64,000 nucleotides of DNA from Modicisalibacter coralii. Its GTDB lineage: Bacteria > Pseudomonadota > Gammaproteobacteria > Pseudomonadales > Halomonadaceae. How positions within the stretch are numbered: the first letter of the stretch is position 1; each line of letters begins with the position of its first letter. The stretch spans positions 1-64,000 of the forward strand of contig NZ_QWBW01000027.1 of the NCBI RefSeq assembly GCF_004117855.1, written 5' to 3'. This document shows, one piece after another, positions 51,307-60,632 of the stretch. The notes under the pieces were generated by a model that was not told the origin of the DNA, searched no databases, and saw only the letters and a list, made by a program, of their open reading frames with translations. Both the position numbers and the translations under genes were made by a program.

Positions 51307-51900
51307 TTCTGACACCACAAGCCATGCAGATGACACCATCAATACACCCCCTAACATTTGGTTAACTGTTTTTCTCGATTTCTCAGAATTCAACAAATGA
51401 TCAACAAGCCTACCAAAAGAGGCCCAAAAATATAAACAAACATACCCCAAGGCAACCAACATGGCAGAAACAACGACGACGGCTTGCCATATATTTAGGA
51501 CGGTTATAGCGGAGGAGGATACAGTGACAGCCATCACCCAGGTCTTGACATTAATGATCTGAAACAATGCAAGACTGAAGAATCCATATGAGTTATAAAC
51601 ATCAGATGTCGAACCTGTTTCTCGAAACATAAGGTACCCCATATATAGAAGATAACCGCCACCAACAATAACCATGACTTTTCTAACGACGGGATAAGCA
51701 TGGACTATCTTGTCTAACCCAAGCAATGTCAAAATAATGACTGTCACCCCACCCAAAATGATACCGCTAATTGGTTTCGCGACGAACCCCAACCCATGTT
51801 TCTTAGCAGCAAACAACACTATAAAATTATTGGGCCCTGGGGTGATAAGTGATGCAAAGAGAAGCCCAAAAACAGGAGTCAGCGTTAACAGCGAAGTCAT
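51298..51900 (-). CDS. LysE/RhtB-family amino acid exporter (copy 1)
   Basis: A 200-residue inner-membrane protein with about six helices and the family N-terminus: FASLITPGPNNFIVLFAAKK (the PGPNxxxV motif). AT-rich codon use stands out against the window. Members export basic or neutral amino acids and homoserine. It is the last gene of the minus-strand accessory operon, 123 bases after alaX. Only one of the two exporters may be active; substrates cannot be read. Confidence 0.88.
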   Translation of the reverse strand: MTSLLTLTPVFGLLFASLITPGPNNFIVLFAAKKHGLGFVAKPISGIILGGVTVIILTLLGLDKIVHAYPVVRKVMVIVGGGYLLYMGYLMFRETGSTSDVYNSYGFFSLALFQIINVKTWVMAVTVSSSAITVLNIWQAVVVVSAMLVALGYVCLYFWASFGRLVDHLLNSEKSRKTVNQMLGGVLMVSSAWLVVSEII

Positions 51901-52023
51901 GAGATTTTTCCGTTACGCTTGAAGCAAAAGCAATCACCAATGGTGTAAACCAATGAATTCAAATACCAACAAGTGCTCAATAGTTACGTGATACTCCGCT
52001 CCATTCTCTGCCACACGCAAAGG

Positions 52024-52671
52024 TCAGCACCCAAGTATATCGTACCCAATCCTGAGCTTTCCTTTCTTTCTCTTAATTCCTTTTATTTCAATATCAAAAA
52101 TCTCTGACGTTGAACTAACGTGTGTACCGCCACATGGAATAGGACGATAATTCTCGATAGAACATACACGATTGGTATAAGGGTCACCACTGATGGCTAC
52201 TTTCAGATCAGCCTCAATTGCCTTGCCTACCAAACGCGCCACCTCGGCCTGGGTAATGTCGGTTTGCTTTTCTTCTCGAAACTCGACGCGCCCCTCCCCT
52301 GGCCAATGATGTCCAGAAACTGCGATCAGACCAGGAAAGCTGGCTTCGACGACACCCGCAATGAGATGACCAGCACTATGCATGCGCATGTTGATCATGC
52401 GCTGTTCTTCGTCGATGGTGAAGGGGAGTTTCATGCCAGGCTGGATCCGCCCCGCATCACTGACGATATGATCGATCTGTCCATCCGCTGAGAAACGGGT
52501 ATCGAGAACCTGAGCGTCACCGATCTTTCCACGATCCCCTCTTTGTCCTCCTCCCTGGGGATGGAACCATGTTTCGGAAGTTCTTATAATTACCTTTTCG
52601 CCGGTTATGACCGAAGTGACCGTGACTTCACCGGTCAGAGCTGAATTTTCAAGATAACGCCGTATAGTCAT
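52024..52671 (-). CDS. alaX: AlaX-type alanyl-tRNA editing protein
   Basis: A 215-residue stand-alone version of the AlaRS editing domain. The zinc-binding H-x-x-x-H is RMHSAGHLIAGVV near residue 98, and the second pair is PIPCGGTHVSSTSEI near residue 180 (C-x-x-x-H). SETWFHPQGGGQRGDRG also matches the family. AlaX hydrolyses mischarged aminoacyl-tRNA, usually Ser-tRNA(Ala). Here it sits between two exporters in an AT-rich operon headed by an oxygenase, which suggests defence against an unusual amino acid. GAGAGGTGAT supports the ATG. Confidence 0.88.
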   Translation of the reverse strand: MTIRRYLENSALTGEVTVTSVITGEKVIIRTSETWFHPQGGGQRGDRGKIGDAQVLDTRFSADGQIDHIVSDAGRIQPGMKLPFTIDEEQRMINMRMHSAGHLIAGVVEASFPGLIAVSGHHWPGEGRVEFREEKQTDITQAEVARLVGKAIEADLKVAISGDPYTNRVCSIENYRPIPCGGTHVSSTSEIFDIEIKGIKRKKGKLRIGYDILGC

Positions 52672-52875
52672 ATCACCTCTCCCAAATCTTTGATTTTTAC
52701 ATCAGACATAGCTAAATATAATAAAAATAAAAACAGCACCGCAACACCATTACTGAAAAATTCTACTAGAGCACCGACAACAATTTTCTACCAGTAAAAT
52801 TACACTCAACCCCAAATAAAACAATCTAAAGCCACCACTGACAATAGCTAAAACCAAGCAACACCTCGGGCCAAC
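52672..52875. other. AT-rich gap in the accessory operon
   Basis: The 204 bases between alaX and the second exporter are very AT-rich and hold no gene. A promoter for alaX could lie here, so the four genes may not form a single transcript. Confidence 0.35.
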
Positions 52876-53490
52876 TTACAAAATATCTACCAAATAATAA
52901 AGCCCGATAAAAACAAAAACAACACCAGGAATTACACCAAAAACATTATTATGGAAAAATCTATTTAATGAAAAAAGACTAAACATGACCGCCATGACAC
53001 CAAAGACCAAAAAGCTAACGGAAATAAGTATTAAAAACACAAGCAGCTTATCCACTACCCCGCTGTAGCTCGCCATCATTGGAGTAAATATTGCCGTAAA
53101 GAAAACGAGAGCCTTTGGATTCGAAACATTAGTCAGCAGGCCATATCCAAATGCATTAGGGATACCATGTGCATAGACACGCGAACCATCGCTTTTATCG
53201 TTCGAATGCTTGGCCAAAGGAATATTCTTAAGAAGGTTTAAAAACCCCAGACCAACAAGGACCAAAGCGCCTATGATAGGTAGAATCTCTCTCAGAACAG
53301 GAACCGCCTTTAAGATAGCCGCAATTCCAATCATTGAAAGCAAGGACCAAGTAGCCACCCCAAGAGTAACGCCAGCAGCAGCTCTAAAACCAGCGCTACG
53401 GCCATATTTAATCGCACACGTAGCGATTGCTAAGATATCGGGCCCCGGAAGCGCCATAACCAAGGCCCAGTTGATAACATCAGCGAGCAT
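52876..53490 (-). CDS. LysE/RhtB-family amino acid exporter (copy 2)
   Basis: A 204-residue inner-membrane protein of the LysE family, with MALPGPDILAIATCAIKYGR (PGPD motif variant) near the N-terminus, and about six membrane helices. It is only distantly similar to the other exporter here, so the two were not formed by recent duplication. It follows the oxygenase gene by 44 bases and is probably co-transcribed with it. Base use is AT-rich. It may export the oxygenase product. Confidence 0.87.
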   Translation of the reverse strand: MLADVINWALVMALPGPDILAIATCAIKYGRSAGFRAAAGVTLGVATWSLLSMIGIAAILKAVPVLREILPIIGALVLVGLGFLNLLKNIPLAKHSNDKSDGSRVYAHGIPNAFGYGLLTNVSNPKALVFFTAIFTPMMASYSGVVDKLLVFLILISVSFLVFGVMAVMFSLFSLNRFFHNNVFGVIPGVVFVFIGLYYLVDIL

Positions 53491-53534
53491 TATTAAAACT
53501 CATTTAAAAACACCCTATTATTCAGCCTCTTTAC

Positions 53535-54344
53535 TCAAGACCATATCATCAAACTCCCGTCGGATTTAATTCCAACGAAGAACGACAGCGTTATTCTCCT
53601 CCCTTCACTCCTATTAGATTCAACCCTATGATAATTCCTTGGATCGAAAAAGATGGCATCTCCTATTTCAGGCCGAATGGAAATAGCAGGCTCATTTTTT
53701 ACTAAGAATTCTGAATAACCATATCCATCACGATGATTCTCATCACTCGGGAGCCACTTACGGCGAAAAACTGTTACCTCACCACCCTCTCGGGGCATGT
53801 CTATAAAACAGTTAAAAGCCAGCTGAACTAATGGGGAGCAATCTAGACTGCCCGGCAGTTCTCTTTCGATTTCATCAAAATGAATGCGAGCACTACTATT
53901 TATCTCACGAACCATGCCGGCAAACAGCTTTTCTCCTCCGATCGTCGCCTTTTCTACCGGTCCCCCCCATGCCCTAGACAACCCCCTAATCGCAATATCT
54001 AGTGGGTCGCCAGTTTCTAAGAGGCGGGCTCGATGATCATTAGATTGGTCTCGATGACGCCAGTAATCTTCCCCAAGCTCAGCATCTAAGTAGTAGTCAT
54101 AAACAGCCGGGCCTAATTTAGCGATGCGCGGCGTTACTACTTTCTCATCATAAGCCCCAAGCTCAGCTTTTGTTAGATTGGCACTAATAGTGCCACACAA
54201 GCCATGGTCAAAGAAATTTTTTACTCGCAATACAGATGCCGTCCCGTTTGCAATCCTGATCAAGTCTCCTTTCTCTAAACATTCATTACATATTGGGTCA
54301 AAGAGAGTATATGCAGGAGTAGGTGTGCCAGAACCAACCACCAT
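53535..54344 (-). CDS. 2-oxoglutarate/Fe(II)-dependent oxygenase, likely acting on an amino acid
   Basis: A 269-residue protein with the 2OG-Fe(II) fold. The metal triad is H-F-D in SSARIHFDEIEREL near residue 155, and the distal His in DPRNYHRVESN near residue 242; the 2OG-binding Arg is in RRITLSFFVG. The H-x-D is intact, so it is a hydroxylase type and not an H-x-G/A halogenase. Length and layout recall the BesD-type group acting on free amino acids, but this is a tentative likeness. A perfect AGGAGGTGA box lies just before ATG. It heads the operon with two exporters and an editing protein. Confidence 0.8.
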   Translation of the reverse strand: MVVGSGTPTPAYTLFDPICNECLEKGDLIRIANGTASVLRVKNFFDHGLCGTISANLTKAELGAYDEKVVTPRIAKLGPAVYDYYLDAELGEDYWRHRDQSNDHRARLLETGDPLDIAIRGLSRAWGGPVEKATIGGEKLFAGMVREINSSARIHFDEIERELPGSLDCSPLVQLAFNCFIDMPREGGEVTVFRRKWLPSDENHRDGYGYSEFLVKNEPAISIRPEIGDAIFFDPRNYHRVESNRSEGRRITLSFFVGIKSDGSLMIWS

Positions 54345-54654
54345 CCTTCACCTCCTAGAACCTGATAACTAAAAGTTAAATAGACAGTATCCACGTTTCT
54401 ATCTTGTTTCTACGTCGGCCTCCAAAACCACCCAACGCCGAGCAATGCAACACCACTCATTCCAGGGCCTTGCCAGTGCCCGCTCTTTTGCCAAGCATGA
54501 GCTTTATTTCGCACATTCAATACGCTGCGCATCGTTTCAATAAAAGATAGTACTCAAACAATCGTGAATCAACCCTAATCTACACGCCCCGAAATGATTG
54601 TCATAAGCCAATGAATTTAAAAAAGATTTATCCCTGAAAACCTCTTCAACCTAA
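54345..54654. other. AT-rich region upstream of the accessory operon
   Basis: The 310 bases hold no gene and probably contain the promoter of the minus-strand operon. No clear operator palindrome was seen. Confidence 0.35.
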
Positions 54655-55261
54655 TGTGTGGTCCTGCGGAGTGATGGTCTATCTCACGAGCCACTCTCGG
54701 AGGACGGCCCATGGCACCGATTCTTCATCAACGTGCCACAACCAAGCACACCATCCGAGCAGAGATACAACGATCGACAGCTTCGCTCGCGACGTTGAGC
54801 CGCCGCTACGGCATCAACCCCAAGACGGTCCGCAAGTGACGCAGCCGGGCTACCGTAGAAGACTCTCGGATGGCCCCAAGGCGGCTTGCTCCACATTACT
54901 CACACCTCAGGAGGAAGCGTCGGCCGTCACCTTCCGGCAGAAGACCCTGCTGCCCCTCGATGACTGCTTCCATGCCTTTCAGCGAGAGATCCCTTCGCTC
55001 ACCCGGTCGAACCTGCATCAGCTATACCGCACCACGGCATCAGTCAGTTACGCCTGGTGGGCGGCCGGAAGGGCGAGAAGAAGAGGTTTAAGCGTTACCC
55101 GATTGGCTACCTGCACATCGATATCAGCGAGCCCCGTATCGGCGAGGGCAAGGTCTACCTGTTCGTCGCCGAGGATCAGACCTCCAAATTCGTTCATGCC
55201 CAGCTAAAAAGGGAGATGACGAGGCAGGAGGACCCAAGCCACTTCTTTGCGGGACCAAACA
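54655..55261 (+). mobile_element. Decayed IS481-type insertion sequence
   Basis: The ends form imperfect inverted repeats: TGTGTGGTCC at 54655 and, read inward from 55261 on the minus strand, TGTTTGGTCC, with similar bases continuing. Flanks are CCTAA on the left and CCTAG on the right, a possible target-site duplication. The 607 bases are much shorter than a full IS481-type element (about 1 kb), and the transposase is broken. It stands at the border between the accessory block and psd. Confidence 0.8.
54711..55215 (+). pseudogene. IS481-family transposase remnant
   Basis: From ATG 54711 the reading matches the N-terminus of IS481 transposases (RRYGINPKTVRK) but meets TGA where family members have Trp. 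Other frames resume with FRQKTLLPLDDCFHAFQREI and then KRFKRYPIGYLHIDISEP and VYLFVAEDQTSKFVHAQL. So at least one stop and two frameshifts are present, and the C-terminal catalytic part is deleted. It cannot make active transposase. Confidence 0.85.
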
Positions 55262-55393
55262 CCTAGCCTCTGAGGCCTTTTGCACAGGGGCTTTGCATGG
55301 GCCGGTGTCAGTTCGCCGTAGCCACTCTATTGCACCGCCCCGCTGCGGCGACTAAGGTGGCGGGCTCTCTTTCGTTGCTGTGGATGCCGAGCC

Positions 55394-56284
55394 GTGGATC
55401 GCGCCAAGCTGTTCGCCCTGAGCCAGTACCCCCTGCCCCAGCACCTGATCTCGCGCCTGATCGGCTATCTGGCGCGCTGTCGCACCCCCTGGGTCAAGAA
55501 CACCTTCATCGAGCGTTTCATCCGCGCCTTCGATGTCGACATGAGCCAGGCCGTCGAACCCGATCCGCGCGCCTACCCTTGCTTCAACGACTTCTTCACT
55601 CGCGCACTGAAGCCCGATGCCCGGCCGCTCGGCGACGGTCTGGTCTCGCCGGCCGACGGTTTCCTCTCGCAGTCGGGGCGCATCGAGCGCGGCACGCTGA
55701 TCCAGGCCAAGGGGCAGCACTATTCGCTGACCCACCTGCTCGGCGGTAACGCCGACCAGGCCGCCCCCTTTCGCGACGGCAGCTTTGCCACGGTGTATCT
55801 CTCGCCCAGCGACTATCACCGCGTGCACATGCCGCTCGACGGCACCCTGCGCGAGACCGTCTATGTCCCCGGGCGGCTGTTCTCGGTCAACCTGGCCACC
55901 GCCGATCACGTGCCGGGACTGTTCGCCCGCAACGAGCGCCTGGTGTGCTTCTTCGATACCCCCCACGGCCCCATGGCCATGGTGCTGGTGGGCGCGATGA
56001 TCGTCGCGGCGATCGAGACCGTATGGGCCGGCCAGGTCACGCCGCAATCCGGGGAGATCCAGACCACGCGCTTCGACGCACCGATCCGCCTCGCCCGGGG
56101 CGAGGAGATGGGACGCTTCAAGCTGGGCTCGACGGTGATCCTGTGCTGTGCCGACCCCGTGGCCTTTCGTCAGGACCTGCAGGCCGACGGCAGTTTCGTG
56201 CGCATGGGGCAGAGCCTGGGCGCGTTTCCCGGCGCAGCGGCGGCAGACGCCGCCGCCGAGCGGATTCCCGGCACCGGGGATTGA
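55394..56284 (+). CDS. psd: Phosphatidylserine decarboxylase (GTG start)
   Basis: A 296-residue proenzyme that makes phosphatidylethanolamine. The self-cleavage motif is LGST in [12 protein letters not shown] near residue 253, where the Ser becomes the pyruvoyl group. The conserved [13 protein letters not shown] and [15 protein letters not shown] and [10 protein letters not shown] motifs are present. The reading starts with GTG at 55394; ATG codons nearby are out of frame. The ribosome-binding site is weak, and the IS element lies 130 bases upstream, so the native promoter may have been disturbed. In Pseudomonas it follows rhdA. Confidence 0.95.
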   Translation: MDRAKLFALSQYPLPQHLISRLIGYLARCRTPWVKNTFIERFIRAFDVDMSQAVEPDPRAYPCFNDFFTRALKPDARPLGDGLVSPADGFLSQSGRIERGTLIQAKGQHYSLTHLLGGNADQAAPFRDGSFATVYLSPSDYHRVHMPLDGTLRETVYVPGRLFSVNLATADHVPGLFARNERLVCFFDTPHGPMAMVLVGAMIVAAIETVWAGQVTPQSGEIQTTRFDAPIRLARGEEMGRFKLGSTVILCCADPVAFRQDLQADGSFVRMGQSLGAFPGAAAADAAAERIPGTGD

Positions 56285-56362
56285 GCGCGACATCAACCTG
56301 CCATCGTTCCGACATGATTCTCGGCGAGGCTGGACGCTTTCTCCCCATTAGAGGAAGCTCAC

Positions 56363-57742
56363 ATGCCCTGTTTCACCCGGGGGGCCGCGCCCCTGTTGTC
56401 GCTGACCCTGACGCTGGCCATCGCTGGCACCGCCGGGGCCGCCACCCCGAACGCCAGCGATGCCGGCATCGGTACGGGCAGCACGGCCCTGGACACGCCG
56501 CTCGGTGATATCGCCTTCGATAACGGCAAGACCCTCGCCCTCACCCTGGGCTACGCCAGCAGCGCCACCCATCGCGACGGCGATCCCGCCGATCTCGTCT
56601 ATGCACTGACCGACCGCGGGCCCAACATCCACTGCGACGACAGCGGCAAGGTCGTCGGCGTGGCGGATTTCTGCAAGGGGCCGCAGGGGGTCGACAACGA
56701 CGGCAAGATCTTCCCGATGCCCGGTTTCACGCCGCAGATCACGGCCATCCGCCTTGGCGCGGACGCCGACGGCCACCTCACCGCCCGGGTCGAACGTCGC
56801 ATCGACCTCAAGGACAGCCAGGGCCAGCCGATCAGCGGCATCGGCAACCCCCTGACGGTGACCGACACCGAGAACGGCTACGACGCCCACGGCACACAGC
56901 TGCCGCTCGACCCCGAGGGCCTGGACCCCGAAGGACTGGTGCGCCTGGCGGACGGCAGTTTCTGGCTGAGCGAGGAGTACGGCCCCAGCCTGGTCCACGC
57001 CGCCGCCGACGGCACCATCCTGCAGCGCGTGGTTCCCGACAACGAAGTCGACGACCTGAAGGCGGCGAACTATCCCCTCGCCGGCGAACTGCCGACCATC
57101 CTGTCGCGCCGCAAGCTCAACCGCGGCGCCGAGTCGCTGGCCCTGTCGCCGGATGGCCGCACCCTGTATTTCGCCATGCAGAGCCCGCTGGCCAACCCCG
57201 ACAAGGCGGCCTACAAGACCTCGCGCAACGTTCGCCTGTTCGCGGTCGACCTCGACGACCAGGGCCGCTTCGCCGGGGTCGCCCACGAGTATCTGTATCG
57301 GCTGGACACCCCGGACACCTTCCACGATGCCGATAGCGGACGCGGCGATGCCAACGCCAAGCAGAGCAGCGTCAAGGTCAGCGAGATGAGCATCCTGCCC
57401 GATGGCCGGCTGATCGTCCTCGAGCGGGTCAGCAAGACCACCAAGCTCTACCGGATCGATGCGAGTGCGGCGACCGATCTGCTGGGCGGCGAGTACGACG
57501 CCCTCGACACCCGCCCGACCCTGGCCCAGGTCGACGACCCGGCGAGTGTCGGCATCGTGCCGGTGGCCAAGCAACTGGTCTTCGATTCACTGACCGACGC
57601 CCCGGCGCTGGCCAGCAAGATCGAGGGCGTGGCCGTGCTCGACGCCACCCACCTGCTGCTCGCCAACGACAACGACTTCGGCATCGAAGGTGCCGACAGC
57701 GTGTTCACGGTGCTGCCGCTGGTGCCTCGCCTGAGCCAGTGA
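56363..57742 (+). CDS. Secreted phytase-like esterase (PF13449)
   Basis: A 459-residue exported protein with a signal peptide (LLSLTLTLAIAGTAGAATPN) and a beta-propeller domain of the phytase-like esterase family. Motifs include YALTDRGPNIHCDD near residue 80, DPEGLVRLADGSFWLSEEYGPS near residue 190, RGAESLALSPDGRTLYF and KIEGVAVLDATHLLLANDND. Family proteins are predicted to hydrolyse phosphate or carboxyl esters, with few tested. AGAGGAAG precedes the ATG by about 8 bases. Its gene lies 78 bases after psd. Confidence 0.85.
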   Translation: MPCFTRGAAPLLSLTLTLAIAGTAGAATPNASDAGIGTGSTALDTPLGDIAFDNGKTLALTLGYASSATHRDGDPADLVYALTDRGPNIHCDDSGKVVGVADFCKGPQGVDNDGKIFPMPGFTPQITAIRLGADADGHLTARVERRIDLKDSQGQPISGIGNPLTVTDTENGYDAHGTQLPLDPEGLDPEGLVRLADGSFWLSEEYGPSLVHAAADGTILQRVVPDNEVDDLKAANYPLAGELPTILSRRKLNRGAESLALSPDGRTLYFAMQSPLANPDKAAYKTSRNVRLFAVDLDDQGRFAGVAHEYLYRLDTPDTFHDADSGRGDANAKQSSVKVSEMSILPDGRLIVLERVSKTTKLYRIDASAATDLLGGEYDALDTRPTLAQVDDPASVGIVPVAKQLVFDSLTDAPALASKIEGVAVLDATHLLLANDNDFGIEGADSVFTVLPLVPRLSQ

Positions 57743-57755
57743 ACGCGGGCCGCGC

Positions 57756-58721
57756 TCAGCAGCGCGGTGCGGGAAAGGCCATGACCTCGGCGAGGCTGGC
57801 CTTGCCCAGCGCCAGCTGGATCAGCCGATCGATGCCCAGCGCCACCCCGCTGCCCTCGGGCATGCCCGCCTCGAGGGCGGCGATCAGGCGCCAATCGACC
57901 GCCACCGCGGGCTTGCCGGCGGCCTCGCGGGCGGCGTTGTCGGCAGCGAAACGCGCGGCCTGCTCGCCGGCCTCGACCAGCTCGTCGTAGCCGTTGGCCA
58001 GTTCCAGCCCCGCGACGTAGACCTCGAAGCGCGCCGCCACCCGATCGCCTTCGGCATCGGTGGCATGGCGCGCCAGTGCCGCCTGACTCGCCGGATAGTC
58101 GACGACCACGTCGATCCCCTCGCGGCCCAGCGTCGGCTCGATGGCCAGGCTCATCAACAGATCCAGGCAGCCGTCGCGATCGGCATCGTGCATGTCGAGC
58201 CCGCCGCGCTCCCCGGCCAGCCGGCGCAACGCGTCGAGCGGCGTGGTGAACGGATCCACGGCGAGGCACTCGCGGAACAGATCGCGATAGCGACGCCGTC
58301 GTCTCGGCCCCGCCGCGGGCAGTAGCGTGCGGATCAGCGCCTCGGTCTCGTCGATCAGCGCATCCAGCGAAAAGCCCGGGCGGTACCATTCGAGCATGGT
58401 GAACTCGAGGTTGTGACGGCTGCCCACCTCGCCGTCGCGAAAGCAGCGCGCCAGCTGGAAGATCGGCCCGCTGCCGGCAGCGAGCAAGCGCTTCATGGCG
58501 AACTCCGGCGAGGTCTGCAGCCACAGCCGCTCCTGCCCCGCCGGTGTCGTCGCCGGGGTCGACAGCGAATCCAGATGTACGTCGGTGCTGCCCCCATGGC
58601 CCAGCACCGGCGTTTCCACCTCCAGCACGTCGCGCTCGGCGAAGAAGCGGCGCACCTCGGCGAGCAGCCGCGCCCGCTCGCGCAGCGTCGCGAGGCTCGC
58701 CGTGGGCTGCCAGTCGTCCAT
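57756..58721 (-). CDS. epmA: EF-P lysine ligase EpmA
   Basis: A 321-residue class II lysyl-tRNA-synthetase-like enzyme without a tRNA-binding domain. Motifs are FLQTSPEFAMKRLL-like WLQTSPEFAMKRLLAAGSG (motif 2 lead), RDGEVGSRHNLEFTMLEWYR and the final GSGVALGIDRLIQLALG (motif 3). It attaches beta-lysine to EF-P at the Lys in KPGKGQAF. The ATG 58721 follows a long hairpin. With efp and epmB adjacent the full modification set is in one place, typical for this lineage. Confidence 0.94.
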   Translation of the reverse strand: MDDWQPTASLATLRERARLLAEVRRFFAERDVLEVETPVLGHGGSTDVHLDSLSTPATTPAGQERLWLQTSPEFAMKRLLAAGSGPIFQLARCFRDGEVGSRHNLEFTMLEWYRPGFSLDALIDETEALIRTLLPAAGPRRRRRYRDLFRECLAVDPFTTPLDALRRLAGERGGLDMHDADRDGCLDLLMSLAIEPTLGREGIDVVVDYPASQAALARHATDAEGDRVAARFEVYVAGLELANGYDELVEAGEQAARFAADNAAREAAGKPAVAVDWRLIAALEAGMPEGSGVALGIDRLIQLALGKASLAEVMAFPAPRC

Positions 58722-58741
58722 CGATACAGACTCCCAAACGG

Positions 58742-58769
58742 CAAAGGCCACGCCTTTGCGTGGCCTTTG
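58742..58769 (-). terminator. 12-bp hairpin between efp and epmA
   Basis: CAAAGGCCACGC-CTTT-GCGTGGCCTTTG is a perfect stem with a 4-base loop. It lies between the efp stop and the epmA start, on their common strand, and no T run follows. It could lower read-through from efp into epmA. Confidence 0.65.
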
Positions 58770-58928
58770 GAAGCTTGATAGAAGCGCGACTGTCTCCAGC
58801 TGCTCGTAGCCCGGTGGGAGGGAACTTGTTCCCGACGGGCTCCAACTACCAGCTATCGCGGATAAATTCGCTCCCACACTCCCGGCCCAGAGAACTCGGG
58901 CATACGCGTGCGCAGGCAGGACCCGGGG

Positions 58929-59495
58929 TCAAGCGCGAGAGACGTACTCGCCGGTCCGCGTATCGACCTTCAACACTTCGCCCTCGTTGATGAACAGCGG
59001 CACGCGCACCACCGCCCCGGAGGACAGCGTCGCCGGCTTGGAGCCGCCCTGGGCGGTATCGCCCTTGAGGCCGGGATCGGTCTCGGTGACTTCCAGTTCG
59101 ATGAAGTTGGGCGGCGAGACGCTGATCGGGTTGTCGTTCCACAGCGTCACGGTGTAGGCCACCTGCTCCTTGAGCCACTTCTCGTTGTCGCCCAGGGCAC
59201 GCTTGTCGACCGCGTACTGCTCGAAGGAGCCGTCGGTCTTCATGAAGTGCCACATCTCGCCGTCGTTGTAGAGATACTCCATGTCCAGGTCGAGCACGTC
59301 GGCGGCTTCCAGCGACTCACCGGACTTGAAGGTGCGTTCCCAGACGCGTCCGGTCATCAGGTTGCGCAACTTGACGCGGTTGAAGGCCTGCCCCTTGCCG
59401 GGTTTGACGAATTCGTTCTCGACGATGGCACAAGGGTCGCCATCCAGCATCACCTTCAGACCGCCCTTGAATTCGTTGGTAGAATAGCTCGCCAT
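58929..59495 (-). CDS. efp: Elongation factor P
   Basis: A 188-residue translation factor that frees ribosomes stalled at polyproline. The KOW-like N-domain carries the modified Lys at the tip loop [12 protein letters not shown] near residue 34. The OB domains include [12 protein letters not shown] and [18 protein letters not shown], and the C-terminus ends [12 protein letters not shown]. EpmA and EpmB genes flank it. It is divergent from epmB by 87 bases, where the promoters must lie. Confidence 0.97.
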   Translation of the reverse strand: MASYSTNEFKGGLKVMLDGDPCAIVENEFVKPGKGQAFNRVKLRNLMTGRVWERTFKSGESLEAADVLDLDMEYLYNDGEMWHFMKTDGSFEQYAVDKRALGDNEKWLKEQVAYTVTLWNDNPISVSPPNFIELEVTETDPGLKGDTAQGGSKPATLSSGAVVRVPLFINEGEVLKVDTRTGEYVSRA

Positions 59496-59582
59496 GATTC
59501 CTCACTGATGATCTCGGCGCAGCGGCGACGAGCCGCGCGCCATGTTTTCGGCGAAGCGTCCTTTCGACCTCGCCCCATCGAT

Positions 59583-60629
59583 ATGGTGTCGCGAATGATA
59601 ACCCGAAGCCCGAACCTTTTGCAGCGCACGGACACCACCGAGCCGATCGCCCTGTCGCGCGGCTGGCAGGCACAGCTGCGCCAGGCGATTCGCGACCCGC
59701 GCGAACTGCTCGCCCGCGTGGGCCTCGACGCCAGCTGGCTGCCCGGCGCCGAGGCCGGACACGCGCTCTTCGAGGTCCGCGTACCCGAGGCCTACCTGAC
59801 GCGGATCCGTCCGGGCGACCCCAAGGATCCCCTGCTGCGCCAGGTCCTGCCGCTCGACGCCGAGGCCCGGGCGGTGCCCGGCTTCGTCGACGACCCGCTG
59901 GCCGAGGCCGAGCACACCCCCCGGCGCGGGCTGATCCACAAGTACCCCGGGCGGGTGCTGCTGATCACCAGCCCGGCCTGTGCGATCAACTGCCGCTACT
60001 GCTTCCGCCGTCACTTTCCCTATGCCGAGAATTCACCGTCCCGCGAGCAGTGGCAGGCGAGCCTCGACTATCTGCGCGACGATCCGTCGATCCAGGAGGC
60101 GATTCTCTCCGGGGGAGACCCGCTGGCATCCAGCGACAAGCGCCTGGCCTGGCTGGTCGAGCGGCTCGGCGACATCGGCCATCTCAAGCGGCTGCGCATC
60201 CATACCCGGCTGCCGGTGGTGATCCCCGACCGGGTCGACGACGCCCTGCTCGCCTGGTTGACCACCACCCGACTGCAGACGGTGATGGTGCTGCACATCA
60301 ACCACCCGCGCGAGATCGACGCGGCGGTGATCGAGGCCTGCGCACGGCTGAAGACGGCCGGGGTCACCCTGCTCAACCAGAGCGTGCTGCTGCGCGGCGT
60401 CAACGATGACGTCGAAACGCTGGCCGAGCTGTCCGAGGCACTGTTCGACGCCGGGATGCTGCCCTACTACCTGCACGTGCTCGACCCGGTCAGCGGTGCG
60501 GCGCACTTCGACGTCCCCGACGCCGACGCCGTCGCCCTGCACCGTCAATTGCGCGACCGGGTCGCGGGCTTCCTGCTGCCGCGCCTGGTGCGCGAGGTGC
60601 CGGGGGAGCGCAGCAAGACACCGCTCTAG
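59583..60629 (+). CDS. epmB: EF-P beta-lysylation protein EpmB (lysine 2,3-aminomutase)
   Basis: A 348-residue radical-SAM enzyme converting lysine to beta-lysine for EF-P modification. The radical SAM Cys triad is CAINCRYCFRRHF near residue 136. SGGDPLASSDKRLAWL, HTRLPVVIPDRV and NQSVLLRGVND follow, as in EpmB of E. coli. The C-terminal tail is short, so it is EpmB rather than free lysine aminomutase. ATG 59583 or ATG 59595 may be the start; neither has a good ribosome-binding site. It converges with leuA across heptamer repeats. Confidence 0.93.
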   Translation: MVSRMITRSPNLLQRTDTTEPIALSRGWQAQLRQAIRDPRELLARVGLDASWLPGAEAGHALFEVRVPEAYLTRIRPGDPKDPLLRQVLPLDAEARAVPGFVDDPLAEAEHTPRRGLIHKYPGRVLLITSPACAINCRYCFRRHFPYAENSPSREQWQASLDYLRDDPSIQEAILSGGDPLASSDKRLAWLVERLGDIGHLKRLRIHTRLPVVIPDRVDDALLAWLTTTRLQTVMVLHINHPREIDAAVIEACARLKTAGVTLLNQSVLLRGVNDDVETLAELSEALFDAGMLPYYLHVLDPVSGAAHFDVPDADAVALHRQLRDRVAGFLLPRLVREVPGERSKTPL

Positions 60630-60632
60630 CCT

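Noticed and set aside
53535-54344. Fe/2OG halogenase
   Set aside because: The H-x-D carboxylate is intact; radical halogenases have Gly or Ala at that place.
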